In this document: positions 44,573 through 54,028 of the stretch, piece after piece
Layout: each line of letters begins with the position of its first letter
Numbering within the stretch: the first letter of the stretch is position 1
Assembly (NCBI RefSeq): GCF_900112485.1
Contig: NZ_FOMG01000003.1
Location: forward strand, 124,001 to 188,000
DNA: 64,000 nucleotides
Source of the DNA: Clostridium uliginosum
Lineage (GTDB): Bacteria; Bacillota; Clostridia; Clostridiales; Clostridiaceae
Reading direction: 5' to 3'
The notes under the pieces: generated by a model
What the model saw: the letters and a program-made list of their open reading frames with translations, nothing else
The model's database searches: none
Told to the model about the DNA's origin: nothing
Made by a program: the position numbers and the translations under genes

Positions 44573-45471
44573 GTGTACATATTATTTGTTTTAGCTTGTA
44601 TTCCTATTATCTGGCTTATGATCTCACTAGGGAAACTTAAAATTGCAGGTCATAAGGCATGCCCAATTGCTTTTCTAATAACTATATTACTCGCTTTATA
44701 GCAAAGAAATTTTATAGAAATACAGAAGATGAAAAAGATGTACAAGATGGAGATAAAGTTTCATTTAAAGAAGGTTTTATGGCTTGGTTATCATTTATAT
44801 TAGTGTTTTTATTTGTAATGATATGTTCACCATTATTTAAAGCAATTTATACTCCATTGTCACAAATAAAAACTTCAGTACCAATTTACACGGGAGCAGG
44901 AGCAAAACCATATACTTTTTCTTGGATTGTAACTCCAGGAGTTTTAATTATTATAGCAACTTACATTGGGGGAATGTTGCAAGGATGTAAGGTTAAAGAG
45001 ATTACAATAATTTTAGGTAAAACAATTAAACAAATGGTTAAATCTTGTATAACAATAGTTTCAATTGTAGCTTTAGCAAAAGTTATGGGATATAGCGGAA
45101 TGATTAAATCAATAGCAGATGTGTTAGTAGTTATAACAGGAAGTTTTTACCCATTAATAGCACCTATAATAGGAGCGCTTGGAACATTTATAACAGGGAG
45201 TGATACTTCAGCAAATGTTTTGTTTGGAGAATTACAAGTACAAGCTGCTGGTTCAATTGGAGCAAATCCATATTGGATCGCCGCTGGAAATGTAATGGGA
45301 GCTACAGCAGGAAAGATGATTTCACCTCAAAGTATAGCAGTTGCAACAGCAGCAACTGGTATTGTTGGAAGTGAAGGAAAAATATTAAATTCAACTTTAA
45401 AGGTTTGCATATTCTATATTGTGCTAGCAGGACTAATAGTATTTTTCTATGGCCCAATATTTGGATTTTAA
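44573..45471 (+). pseudogene. lctP: Lactate permease, internal deletion
   Basis: Starts with GTG at 44,573 after GGAGGG and reads YILFVLACIPIIWLMISLGK ... LLAL before TAG at 44,699. The frame then resumes as IAKKFYRNTEDEKDV (from 44,698, different frame) through to 45,471. Compared with the intact permease at 49,190 (GTG to IANKFYRN is 756 bases; here 125), about 631 bases covering residues ~41-252 are gone and the frame is shifted. The C-terminal ~257 residues stay open. The remnant sits first in the operon, so its translation may still influence downstream genes. Confidence 0.88.
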
Positions 45472-45496
45472 AATATAGTTTATAGGAGGTATTTAT

Positions 45497-46285
45497 ATGA
45501 ATATTTTAGTTTGTATTAAACAAGTGCCAGGAACTTCTAAGGTAGAAGTTGATCCAGTTACTGGGGTATTAAAAAGAGATGGAATTGATTCAAAAATGAA
45601 TCCATATGACCTATATGCACTTGAAACAGCATTGAGGATTAGAGAAAGTAACGGAGGAACAGTTAAGGTTTTAAGTATGGGACCTAATCAAGCAATTAGT
45701 GTTATTAAAGAAGCGTACACAATGGGAGCTGATGAAGGAACATTGTTATCAGATAGGCGTTTTGGTGGGGCAGATGTTTTAGCTACATCTTATACCATCT
45801 CACAAGGAGTTAAAAATATGGGAGATTTTCAACTTATAATTTGTGGAAAACAAACTACAGATGGAGATACAGCTCAAGTTGGCCCAGAAATGGCTGAATA
45901 TTTAAATATACCTCACGTAGCTAATGTTGAGGAAATAATAGAAGTAAAAGACAATTCTATTATAGTTGAAATGGACATGCCTGAAAGTTTAGAAATTGTT
46001 GAGATATCTTATCCATGTTTAATAACTGTAGATAAGGGAATATTTGAACCAAGGTTACCTTCTTACAAGAAAAAAGTATCAACTAAGGATAGAGAAGTTA
46101 CTATTATGAATCTTGATAATTTTAAAGATAAAAATGAGAAGAAGTATGGATTAAATGGTTCACCAACTCAAGTTGAAAGAATATTTCCACCAGAAGTTAA
46201 TAATGATAGAGAAATTTGGACAGGTACTTCAAGTGAATTGAGTGAAAAGATAGGAACTAAATTAAAATCATTAAAGTTTATTTAA
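45497..46285 (+). CDS. lctB: Electron-transfer flavoprotein beta subunit, lactate dehydrogenase-associated
   Basis: 262 residues. EtfB family: [51 protein letters not shown] with the nucleotide loop. Together with the adjacent EtfA and FAD-linked dehydrogenase it forms the LctBCD-type complex known in acetogens, where lactate oxidation with NAD+ is driven by reduced ferredoxin (electron confurcation). AGGAGG upstream of the ATG. Confidence 0.9.
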   Translation: MNILVCIKQVPGTSKVEVDPVTGVLKRDGIDSKMNPYDLYALETALRIRESNGGTVKVLSMGPNQAISVIKEAYTMGADEGTLLSDRRFGGADVLATSYTISQGVKNMGDFQLIICGKQTTDGDTAQVGPEMAEYLNIPHVANVEEIIEVKDNSIIVEMDMPESLEIVEISYPCLITVDKGIFEPRLPSYKKKVSTKDREVTIMNLDNFKDKNEKKYGLNGSPTQVERIFPPEVNNDREIWTGTSSELSEKIGTKLKSLKFI

Positions 46286-46410
46286 ATGTAAATTATTATA
46301 CTGGCAAAATTCTTTTAGAGTCACAAATACTAAGTTCTATATTTATAAATAATGTTAAAAAGGATTATGGAAATGATTATAAAATGAAATATTAAAAGGG
46401 GGAAGAAATT

Positions 46411-47601
46411 ATGGCAAGATTAGTTGTAAATCAAAAAAATATACCTAATAATGAAGAATTAATAAAAATATGTCCCTTTGGTGCTCTTGAAATAAATGAC
46501 GGAAAAGTTGAAATAAATGGAGCTTGTAAAATGTGCAAGCTATGTGTTAAAAAAGGTCCCAAAGGAGCTGTTGAATACATAGAAGATGAAGTTAAATCTA
46601 TAGATAAAAGCCTTTGGAAGGGAATTGCTGTATATGTAGATCATGTAAATGGAAAGATTCATCCTGTAACTTATGAATTAATAGGTAAAGCAAGAGAATT
46701 AGCTGAAAAAATAAATCAACCTGTGTATTGTGTATTTATTGGTAGGAAAATTTCTGATAAAGCACAAGAGTTATTACATTATGGAGTAGATAAGGTTTTT
46801 GTATATGATGAAGAAGAACTAGAATATTTTAGAATAGAACCTTATGCAGCTGCATTTGAAGATTTTATAAATAATATAAAGCCAGCAGCAATATTAGTAG
46901 GAGCTACAACTATAGGAAGGTCTCTTGCACCTAGAATGGCCGCAAGATTTAGAACTGGACTTACAGCTGATTGCACAATTTTAGATATAAAAGAGAATAC
47001 TGATTTAGTTCAAATTAGACCAGCATTTGGCGGAAATATAATGGCACAAATAGTTACGCCTAATTCTAGACCACAACTCGCAACAGTTAGATATAAAGTA
47101 ATGACAGCACCTAAAAGGACAAATGAGATTAGTGGAGAAATAGTTTCATGCAATATAAGTAAGGATAAACTTGTTTCGGGAATTAAAGCACTTGAAATAA
47201 AACCAAAGGATACAGAAGTAGGAATAAGTGATGCGGAGGTAATTGTTGCAGCTGGTAGAGGTATTAAATCAGAAAAAGATTTATCTATGATAAAAGAATT
47301 AGCTAATCTTTTAGGAGCAGAATTTGCATGTACCAGGCCATTAATTGAATCAGGATGGGTTGATGCAAAAAGACAAATAGGATTAAGTGGAAGGACTGTA
47401 AGGCCAAGATTAATAATAACATGTGGAATTTCTGGAGCAGTACAATTTTCTGCAGGAATGAACAATTCAGATTATATATTTGCTATTAATACCGATGAAA
47501 AAGCACCAATATTTAAAGTAGCACACTATGGAATAGTGGGTAATATATACGAAGTTATTCCACAACTTATAGAAAAAATAAAAATGAGCAAGGAGGCATA
47601 G
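46411..47601 (+). CDS. lctC: Electron-transfer flavoprotein alpha subunit with N-terminal ferredoxin domain
   Basis: 396 residues, ~60 more than plain EtfA. The extra N-terminal part is ferredoxin-like: [10 protein letters not shown] at ~21-30 and [18 protein letters not shown] at ~44-60. This holds four or more cysteines for a [4Fe-4S] cluster, although one motif has Gly-Pro where a second-cluster cysteine would be. The rest is EtfA with [15 protein letters not shown], the C-terminal FAD domain [20 protein letters not shown] and HYGIVGN. The ferredoxin domain is the mark of bifurcating or confurcating LctC. GGGGGA before the ATG. The 125-base gap after lctB shows no terminator. Confidence 0.9.
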   Translation: MARLVVNQKNIPNNEELIKICPFGALEINDGKVEINGACKMCKLCVKKGPKGAVEYIEDEVKSIDKSLWKGIAVYVDHVNGKIHPVTYELIGKARELAEKINQPVYCVFIGRKISDKAQELLHYGVDKVFVYDEEELEYFRIEPYAAAFEDFINNIKPAAILVGATTIGRSLAPRMAARFRTGLTADCTILDIKENTDLVQIRPAFGGNIMAQIVTPNSRPQLATVRYKVMTAPKRTNEISGEIVSCNISKDKLVSGIKALEIKPKDTEVGISDAEVIVAAGRGIKSEKDLSMIKELANLLGAEFACTRPLIESGWVDAKRQIGLSGRTVRPRLIITCGISGAVQFSAGMNNSDYIFAINTDEKAPIFKVAHYGIVGNIYEVIPQLIEKIKMSKEA

Positions 47602-47605
47602 GGCT

Positions 47606-49009
47606 ATGACTTATAAACAAGCTGAATTTAAGGATTATGAATATATATTATCTATTGCAGAAAATGATAAAGAAAGAGTGTTTTTTGGAGAAACAATAAA
47701 TGAAGATTATAGTCATGATGAATTAGGCGGAATAAAGAAAATGCCTGATATAGTAGTTCAAGCTATAAGTACAGAGGAAGTTTCAAAAGTAATGAAATAT
47801 GCTTATGAAAATTGTATCCCAGTGACTCCAAGAGGATCAGGTACAGGACTTGTTGGTTCAGCTGTTCCACTTAAAGGTGGAATAGTTATAGATCTTAGTA
47901 GAATGAATAAAATATTGGAGATTGATGAAGAAAATCTTACTCTTACATTAGAATCAGGAGTTTTACTTATGGAGATAAGTAAATATGTTGAAGAATTTGA
48001 TTTATTTTATCCACCAGATCCAGGTGAGAAGTCAGCTACAATAGGAGGAAATATAAGTACTAATGCAGGGGGAATGAGAGCTGTAAAGTATGGCGTAACT
48101 AGGGATTATGTAAGAGGATTAGAAGTAGTATTACCAAGTGGAGAGATAATAAATTTAGGTGGTAAAGTAGTAAAGAATAGTTCAGGTTATGCATTAAAAG
48201 ATTTAATGGTTGGTTCAGAAGGAACTTTAGGAATAGTAACAAAGGCAATTTTAAAGTTATTACCACTTCCTAAAAAATCACTAAGTTTACTTATACCGTT
48301 TGAAAGTCTTGAAAATGCTATAGATACTGTACCTAAGATAATTAAATCTAAGTCAATACCAACAGCAATTGAATTTATGCAAAGAGAAGCAATATTAGCT
48401 GCAGAAGAATTTTTAGGAAAAAGTTTCCCTGATAAATCTTCAGATGCTTATCTTTTATTAACCTTTGATGGAAATTCTACAGAAGAAGTTGAAAAAGCTT
48501 ATGAAAATGTTGCAAATATATGCTTAGATTCTGGTGCATTAGATGTATTTATTTCTGATACAGAGGAAAGACAAGAATCAATTTGGTCAGCTAGAGGATG
48601 TTTCCTTGAAGCTATTAAGGCATTAACTACAGAAATGGATGAAGTTGATGTTGTTGTACCAAGAAATAAGATAGGAGAATTCGTAAAGTTTACTCATGAG
48701 CTTGAACATAAATTTGAAATTAGAATAAAGAGTTTTGGCCATGCTGGAGATGGAAATTTACACATTTATATATTAAGAGATGCTCTAGATGAAAAGACAT
48801 GGCACGAGAAGTTAGAACTTGTTATGAAAGATATGTATGAAAGAGCTAAAGAATTAAAAGGACAAGTATCAGGAGAACATGGAATAGGATTCGCAAAAAA
48901 ACCATATTTAAAACAATCACTTTCCAGTGAAATACTGTCTATAATGAAAGGAATTAAATTAGCATTTGATCCTAAGGATATACTAAACCCAGGAAAAATA
49001 TTTGAGTAA
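47606..49009 (+). CDS. lctD: FAD-linked lactate dehydrogenase
   Basis: 467 residues. GlcD/FAD-oxidase family: PMH-type FAD-binding part with [51 protein letters not shown], and the C-terminal FAD-oxidase domain with [13 protein letters not shown] and EHGIGFAKK. It starts four bases after lctC ends (ATG at 47,606). Oxidises lactate to pyruvate as part of the LctBCD complex. Stereospecificity cannot be read off; this family often takes D-lactate and a racemase may be needed for L. The stop codon TAA begins an element B end (TAAGGCATATT). Confidence 0.9.
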   Translation: MTYKQAEFKDYEYILSIAENDKERVFFGETINEDYSHDELGGIKKMPDIVVQAISTEEVSKVMKYAYENCIPVTPRGSGTGLVGSAVPLKGGIVIDLSRMNKILEIDEENLTLTLESGVLLMEISKYVEEFDLFYPPDPGEKSATIGGNISTNAGGMRAVKYGVTRDYVRGLEVVLPSGEIINLGGKVVKNSSGYALKDLMVGSEGTLGIVTKAILKLLPLPKKSLSLLIPFESLENAIDTVPKIIKSKSIPTAIEFMQREAILAAEEFLGKSFPDKSSDAYLLLTFDGNSTEEVEKAYENVANICLDSGALDVFISDTEERQESIWSARGCFLEAIKALTTEMDEVDVVVPRNKIGEFVKFTHELEHKFEIRIKSFGHAGDGNLHIYILRDALDEKTWHEKLELVMKDMYERAKELKGQVSGEHGIGFAKKPYLKQSLSSEILSIMKGIKLAFDPKDILNPGKIFE

Positions 49010-49075
49010 GGCATATTAAAGAAAATAAGACCTCATCATTAAGGTACTGTTAATGTAAATATTAACAGTACCTTT
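49009..49075 (+). terminator. Hairpin between lctD and lctP, next to an element B end
   Basis: AAGGTACTGTTAATG pairs with TATTAACAGTACCTT and is followed by TTAG. Upstream, TAAGGCATATTAAAGAAAAT is the left end of element B only. It may partly terminate transcription, making the downstream permease less expressed than lctBCD. Confidence 0.6.
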
Positions 49076-49189
49076 TAGTATAAGAGGAACTACTTGTGTA
49101 TAAACTAAATATAATAAACTTTTTTTATTGTAAAAATGAGATTAAGTTAAAATATGTGTGATATATTACTCAAATTGGAGGAGTCAATA

Positions 49190-50731
49190 GTGTATTTATA
49201 TTTTTTGATAGCTTGCATACCCATTATATGGATTATGATTTCTTTAGGTAAATTAAAAATACCAGGATATAAAGCATGTCCTATCGCACTTTTAATTACA
49301 TTTTTACTTTCAATATTTGTGTGGAAAATGAGTATTAAAGAAGCAGTTACATCAGGATTAGAGGGAGTAGCATTAGCGTTATGGCCAATAGTTATAATTA
49401 TCATAGCAGCTGTTTTTACATATAATTTGTCTGTACATACTGGGAGTATGGAAACTATAAAAAAAATGATGACCAGTGTAACTAATGATAAAAGAATTTT
49501 AGTATTAATATTATCTTGGGGATTTGGTGGGTTTCTTGAAGCAATTTCGGGATTTGGTACTGCTATTGCAATACCAGCTAGTATTCTTGCAGCATTAGGC
49601 TTTGAGCCAGTATTTGCAGCTATTATTTGTTTAATAGCAAATACTACACCTACAGCATTTGGAGCTATAGGCTTACCAGTAACCACCTTAGCCGAGGTTA
49701 CTAATTTAGACGTAAGGCAGTTGTCATATGTTATAACACTTCAGTTATTTATAATGATACTGATAATACCATTTGCATTAGTTATAATAACAGGAAAAAG
49801 TTCAAAGGCTATAAAAGGTATATTCGGAATCACGTTAGTATCTGGATTAGGATTTGCATTGCCACAAATATTTGTTGCAAAGTATATGGGTGCTGAATTG
49901 CCTGGAGTTATAGGAGGAGCTGTATCTATGGGCTTGACTATTGTTATAGCCAATAAGTTCTATAGGAACACAAAAGATCCTCAATACGCAGTTAAAACTG
50001 TTTATAAAGGAGAGGAGATTTCACCTAAAAAGGCTCTTTTAGCATGGACTCCTTTTATACTTTTGTTTTTGTTTATAATTCTATGTTCACCTTTATTTCC
50101 TGTTATATATGAGCCATTAGCAGCAGTGAAAACATCTGTTTATATTTATAAAGGCGTAAATGCAAAGCCATATATATTTTCTTGGCTTGTAAGTCCTGGA
50201 ACTTTGATTATAATAGCTACTTATATTGGAGGAATCATTCAAGGTGTTAAATTTAAAGAGATAACAAGTATTTTATTTAAAACCCTTAAACAAATGTCTA
50301 AATCAGTAATTACTATAATTTCCATTGTAGTTTTGGCAAAAATAATGGGGTATAGTGGAATCATTAAATCAATAGCAGGTGTTCTGGTACTTGTAACTGG
50401 TAGATTTTATCCATTTATATCCCCTATTATAGGAGCACTTGGAACATTTGTAACAGGAAGTGACACTTCAGCAAATGTTTTATTTGGAGGTCTTCAAGTG
50501 GAGGCTGCAAAGTCGATTGGCATAAATCCATATTGGCTTGCAGCAAGTAATGTAATGGGGGGAACAGCAGGAAAAATGATTTCGCCTCAAAGCATAGCTG
50601 TAGCAACTGCTGCTACAGGACTTGCAGGTAGTGAAGGAAAGATATTTAATTCAACTATAAAAGTATGTTTAGCTTATGTTTTATTTGCAGGATTATTAGT
50701 TTTTTCTTGTAAATCATTATTAATATTCTGA
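49190..50731 (+). CDS. lctP: Lactate permease, intact copy
   Basis: 513 residues, ~12 or more membrane helices. LctP family: N-terminal ACIPIIWIMISLGKLKIPG, WGFGGFLEAISGFGTAIAIP, the pore region TTPTAFGAIGLPVTTL and the C-terminal GALGTFVTGSDTSANVLFGG. Imports lactate with protons. GTG at 49,190 is favoured (GGAGGAG six bases before it) over the longer frame from 49,154; the broken copy at 44,573 uses the same GTG arrangement. It completes the lactate operon functionally where the first permease is deleted. Confidence 0.93.
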   Translation: MYLYFLIACIPIIWIMISLGKLKIPGYKACPIALLITFLLSIFVWKMSIKEAVTSGLEGVALALWPIVIIIIAAVFTYNLSVHTGSMETIKKMMTSVTNDKRILVLILSWGFGGFLEAISGFGTAIAIPASILAALGFEPVFAAIICLIANTTPTAFGAIGLPVTTLAEVTNLDVRQLSYVITLQLFIMILIIPFALVIITGKSSKAIKGIFGITLVSGLGFALPQIFVAKYMGAELPGVIGGAVSMGLTIVIANKFYRNTKDPQYAVKTVYKGEEISPKKALLAWTPFILLFLFIILCSPLFPVIYEPLAAVKTSVYIYKGVNAKPYIFSWLVSPGTLIIIATYIGGIIQGVKFKEITSILFKTLKQMSKSVITIISIVVLAKIMGYSGIIKSIAGVLVLVTGRFYPFISPIIGALGTFVTGSDTSANVLFGGLQVEAAKSIGINPYWLAASNVMGGTAGKMISPQSIAVATAATGLAGSEGKIFNSTIKVCLAYVLFAGLLVFSCKSLLIF

Positions 50732-50825
50732 AAATATATTAATAAATAAGACTATCTAAAATGGTAGTTTTATTTGTATAATATAGAATAATATATAAAG
50801 GAAAACCTTAAATATTTTTAAAGTG

Positions 50826-50872
50826 GATTAATATAACAATATCAACACTATTCTAAAACATAGCCAAATTTT
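50826..50872. repeat. Element C, single arm
   Basis: ATAACAATATCAACACTATT with CTAAAACATAGCC: one terminal arm of element C between lctP and the patatin-like gene. No other signal in this 245-base gap. Confidence 0.55.
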
Positions 50873-50976
50873 AAAAGATAATAAAGTAATTACTGGAATT
50901 TTGTATACTATTTTCGGTATAATATAGTTAAATTATAGCCATATATTAAAAGAGATGTAAGTGAGGATATAGAATT

Positions 50977-51816
50977 ATGACAGGACTTGTACTAGAGGGA
51001 GGAGCATTTAGAGGTCTTTTTACAGCAGGGGTTTTAGATGCATTAATAGATATAGAAGCTGAGATAAAATATATAGTTGGAGTATCTGCAGGAGTTACTA
51101 ATGGATATTCTTTTGTTTCAAAGCAAAGAGGAAGAAATTTAGAAATTATGAATAGGTTTATTGATAATAAAAGATATATTGGATATGGAAACTTAATTAA
51201 ATTCAGATCTTTAATGGATATGGATTTTGTTTTTGATGAAATACCCAATAAACTTTGTCCTTTTGATTATAAATCTTTTAATGAATTTGATGGGAAAGTA
51301 CTTGCAGGAGGATTTAATATCGAAACTGGAAAAGTTGATTATTTTGACCAAGATAGTTTAGATGAGAAAAATTTAATATTAAGAGCTAGTTGCTCAATAC
51401 CAATGTTATTTCCATTTGTAAAGATAAAAGATAGTTATTATGCTGATGGTGGTCTTTTGGATCCTATACCTGTTGCCAAATCAATAAGTGATGGTAATGA
51501 TAAAAATATAATAATATTAACAAGAAATTATGGATATAGAAAAAAAGAATCAAAAACTAATAATATAGCTTATAAAGTTTATAAGAAGAAGTATCCTAAA
51601 TTAGCTAATGTATTAAAAAATAGATATATTATATATAATAAACAGCTTGATTATTGTAAAGAATTAGAAGATAAAGGACAAGCACTGGTTATTCGTCCAA
51701 CTGTAGATATGAATATAGGTCGTTTTGAAAGAGATAGGCTTAGATTAAAAGAAATTTATGATAATGGATATGATGAGATTATTAAGAATAAAGATAAAAT
51801 AATTAACTTTCTGTAA
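50977..51816 (+). CDS. Patatin-like phospholipase family protein
   Basis: 279 residues. Serine hydrolase with the patatin Ser-Asp dyad: oxyanion loop LEGGAFRGLFTAGVLD at the start, nucleophile GVSAG with Ser37, and DGG with Asp157 (YYADGGLLDPIPV). Close in layout to YjjU-type bacterial patatins, cytoplasmic lipid acyl hydrolases of unclear substrate. No signal peptide. Basic C-terminal third. Monocistronic, terminator at ~51,918. Confidence 0.88.
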   Translation: MTGLVLEGGAFRGLFTAGVLDALIDIEAEIKYIVGVSAGVTNGYSFVSKQRGRNLEIMNRFIDNKRYIGYGNLIKFRSLMDMDFVFDEIPNKLCPFDYKSFNEFDGKVLAGGFNIETGKVDYFDQDSLDEKNLILRASCSIPMLFPFVKIKDSYYADGGLLDPIPVAKSISDGNDKNIIILTRNYGYRKKESKTNNIAYKVYKKKYPKLANVLKNRYIIYNKQLDYCKELEDKGQALVIRPTVDMNIGRFERDRLRLKEIYDNGYDEIIKNKDKIINFL

Positions 51817-51865
51817 GAATAATGTGAATTATTATTTATAGAACATCAGATATTTAGTCTTATTA

Positions 51866-51968
51866 TATTAAAATATCAACACTATTTTAAAACATAGCCA
51901 TTAAAACAAATAGAAAGTATGGTAAAAGAATGTTTTAGTTAATATAAAATTAGAACATTCTTTTTTAT
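51866..51968 (+). terminator. Element C arm and terminator after the patatin gene
   Basis: ATATCAACACTATTTTAAAA with CATAGCC (51,868-51,900) is an element C arm. GAATGTTTTAGTTAATAT pairs with ATAAAATTAGAACATTC and runs into TTTTTTATAT (to 51,968). Confidence 0.6.
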
Positions 51969-52384
51969 ATGATATTTTTTTGATTGTTTATATTATTATA
52001 ACCCGTTGTGCCAGTTAAAATAGTAAGCACAAATTTTCAATGGCTACTTCGCAATTGTATATTATATATTCTTACTTTAGCTATTTATTTGGAGATGACG
52101 TATATAGCTTATAATGAGATCCATAAATTTAACTATTACAAGGAGTTATTATAATAATAAAACAAGACAATTTTAAGAGATAGTTATTCATAAAAAATAG
52201 AAGTTATCCACAATAAATAATAAAATTTTAAATTATATGTGGATAAGTTAAACAAAATAGTATTTACAATAGTGAAACATAAAAATATAAATGTTAGTTG
52301 ACTTAAATGTAATGTGTATATAAAATCAGTTTTGGAGATATATCTTAGTGATAAAATTACATATAAAAAAGGAGAAATGGTTAC
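51969..52384. other. Gene-free stretch containing paired DnaA boxes
   Basis: AT-rich, no open frame of interest. TATTTATTTGGAGATGACG near 52,083 resembles the element B right end seen at 38,015 and 60,507. Two consensus DnaA boxes in inverted orientation, TTATCCACA at 52,204-52,212 and TGTGGATAA at 52,238-52,246, are separated by 25 bases. The ribosome site of the next gene is at ~52,371. Confidence 0.5.
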
Positions 52385-53629
52385 TTGAGTGAAAAACAGT
52401 ATTATTCTAATAAAGAAAAAAATAAAAATGAGGAATTAGGTGAAAATAAATACAAAGAAGATTTGATTGATGATTCACCCGATTTATACGAAGATATGGT
52501 TGAGGACCTATTTGATAAGTTCGCAAACAAAATGGATAGGATGTTTATTAAAGGTATATATTCCTTTGATATAAAAGAATTATTAAATTGTCTATCTAAA
52601 GAGTCAACATATACTATAGCTAAAAATCTTGGAATGATTAAAATATCAACTTTAAATAAAGATAGCTTAATTGATAAAGTTCTTAGTGAATATAAAACAT
52701 TAATTGAAAAACAAATGATTTTTTTTGAAGAAGAAAGATATAAAATTTTGAAGAGTTATGTTGATAATGGTGGTATAAAAATTTTTGATGAAATTGATGA
52801 AGATGAGATAAAGAAAAGTGCATATTTTATGCGACGAGGAATTATTTTTCCATCTCTAAAGGATGGAAAAGCAGTATTTTTAATGCCGGAAGTACTACAA
52901 AATTTAATTAAAGAAAAAAATACATTGGAATATAGAAATATAATAAAAGGTAATAGTGAAGTACTAAGTCTTTATAGAGGAATGAATAAAGCATATGGTG
53001 TTGTTAAAATAAATGATATTAAAGAAATATTTAAAAGATATACTATCAATCATTTAGAAAATTATCAAGTAGAAGAATTGATAAGAGAAGGACAATATTA
53101 TTATAATGAATATAGACAAGAGGAAATGTTTTTTATAAATAATCAAATAGAGAATTACAAGGAATTAGTAGATACTATAGATAAAGACGAGAATTTAGAA
53201 TATGCTAGGATTACAAAGGAAGAGTTGATTAGCATGTTATATGAAGATTGGCTTTATAAAACTAAATTTGGAAAAGCATTTTATAAAGAGTTTACAAACA
53301 CATTTGAAATTACTAAAGATATGGTAATAAATATTATGAAAGATTTAGCTTTAGATATTCAAGAAAATGAACTAAAAGAAACTATAAGTGGAATGTTAGA
53401 ATTAATGGATGAAAGTAATAAGAATATTAAAGATTACATGAGTAATGTTATTAGTAAGTTTATTAGTAATATTAGAATTTGGAAGTATAAAGGTGCTAGT
53501 ATTAATGAAAGAAGAGGAAATATAACTACTGTAAAAACAGAAAAGTCTGTAGGTAGAAATGATCTTTGCATATGTGGTAGTGGTAAGAAATTTAAAAAAT
53601 GTTGTGGAAAAACTAATAAGGCATATTAA
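52385..53629 (+). CDS. SEC-C motif protein
   Basis: 414 residues. The C-terminal ~22 residues are a SEC-C zinc motif (GRNDLCICGSGKKFKKCCGK), the metal-binding tail that SecA and many unrelated proteins carry. The N-terminal ~400 residues are acidic and helical; ~60-120 (IYSFDIKELLNCLSKES, IAKNLGMIKISTLNKDSLID) resembles a Rho-N or SAP-like helical domain. Start is TTG at 52,385 with AAGGAGA 12 bases upstream. Function unknown. The last codons GCA TAT TAA are inside element B (AAGGCATATTAA), so the repeat supplies the last two residues and the stop. Confidence 0.75.
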   Translation: MSEKQYYSNKEKNKNEELGENKYKEDLIDDSPDLYEDMVEDLFDKFANKMDRMFIKGIYSFDIKELLNCLSKESTYTIAKNLGMIKISTLNKDSLIDKVLSEYKTLIEKQMIFFEEERYKILKSYVDNGGIKIFDEIDEDEIKKSAYFMRRGIIFPSLKDGKAVFLMPEVLQNLIKEKNTLEYRNIIKGNSEVLSLYRGMNKAYGVVKINDIKEIFKRYTINHLENYQVEELIREGQYYYNEYRQEEMFFINNQIENYKELVDTIDKDENLEYARITKEELISMLYEDWLYKTKFGKAFYKEFTNTFEITKDMVINIMKDLALDIQENELKETISGMLELMDESNKNIKDYMSNVISKFISNIRIWKYKGASINERRGNITTVKTEKSVGRNDLCICGSGKKFKKCCGKTNKAY

Positions 53630-53781
53630 AGAAAATAACAGTCGATTATGTGATGTATATTTTGTGCTATACCAAGAGAGGTAGTACTTTTATAGTATTA
53701 ACTATAAGGGAATTATATGGACAAGGCATGGTACAAGATATACTAACATATTGATTAGTTATTTTTTTAGAATATGCCTAA
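53618..53781. repeat. Element B copy that supplies the SEC-C gene's stop codon
   Basis: AAGGCATATTAAAGAAAATA at the left and TAGTTATTTTTTTAGAATAT with GCCTA at the right. The interior has diverged. Overlaps the coding region of the upstream gene by 12 bases. Confidence 0.72.
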
Positions 53782-53817
53782 ATAATCTACATTTATCCGA
53801 TAGTTATCACCCGTAAC

Positions 53818-53917
53818 ACTCCTACTTCTATAAGTGGGAGATAAAAGCTGAATGCTCATTATATAACGATTTCTAAGTTTCAGATAGAGTCTAAAACCCA
53901 ACTGAGACTTAGAAATC
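53818..53917. other. Structured non-coding segment, possibly an IS200/IS605-type end
   Basis: Two strong hairpins: ACTCCTACTT with AAGTGGGAG (53,818-53,840) and GATTTCTAAGTTTCA with TGAGACTTAGAAATC (53,868-53,917), preceded by TTATCACCCGTAAC. Subterminal palindromes of this style occur at the right ends of IS200/IS605 (TnpB) elements, but no tnpB or tnpA is present. Could instead be an orphan structured RNA. Confidence 0.4.
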
Positions 53918-54028
53918 TATTTATATTAGATGCTGGAATATAATTACACTCATAAATTTAATTGAAACCTATACAGTTTTGATTTTACAGACGATATAAT
54001 AATATACAGAGAAAGAAGGTGTTTTAAA

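Noticed and set aside
49147..49686. 179-codon minus-strand frame over lctP
   Set aside because: Mirror of the strongly supported permease gene; composition is that of an antisense shadow.
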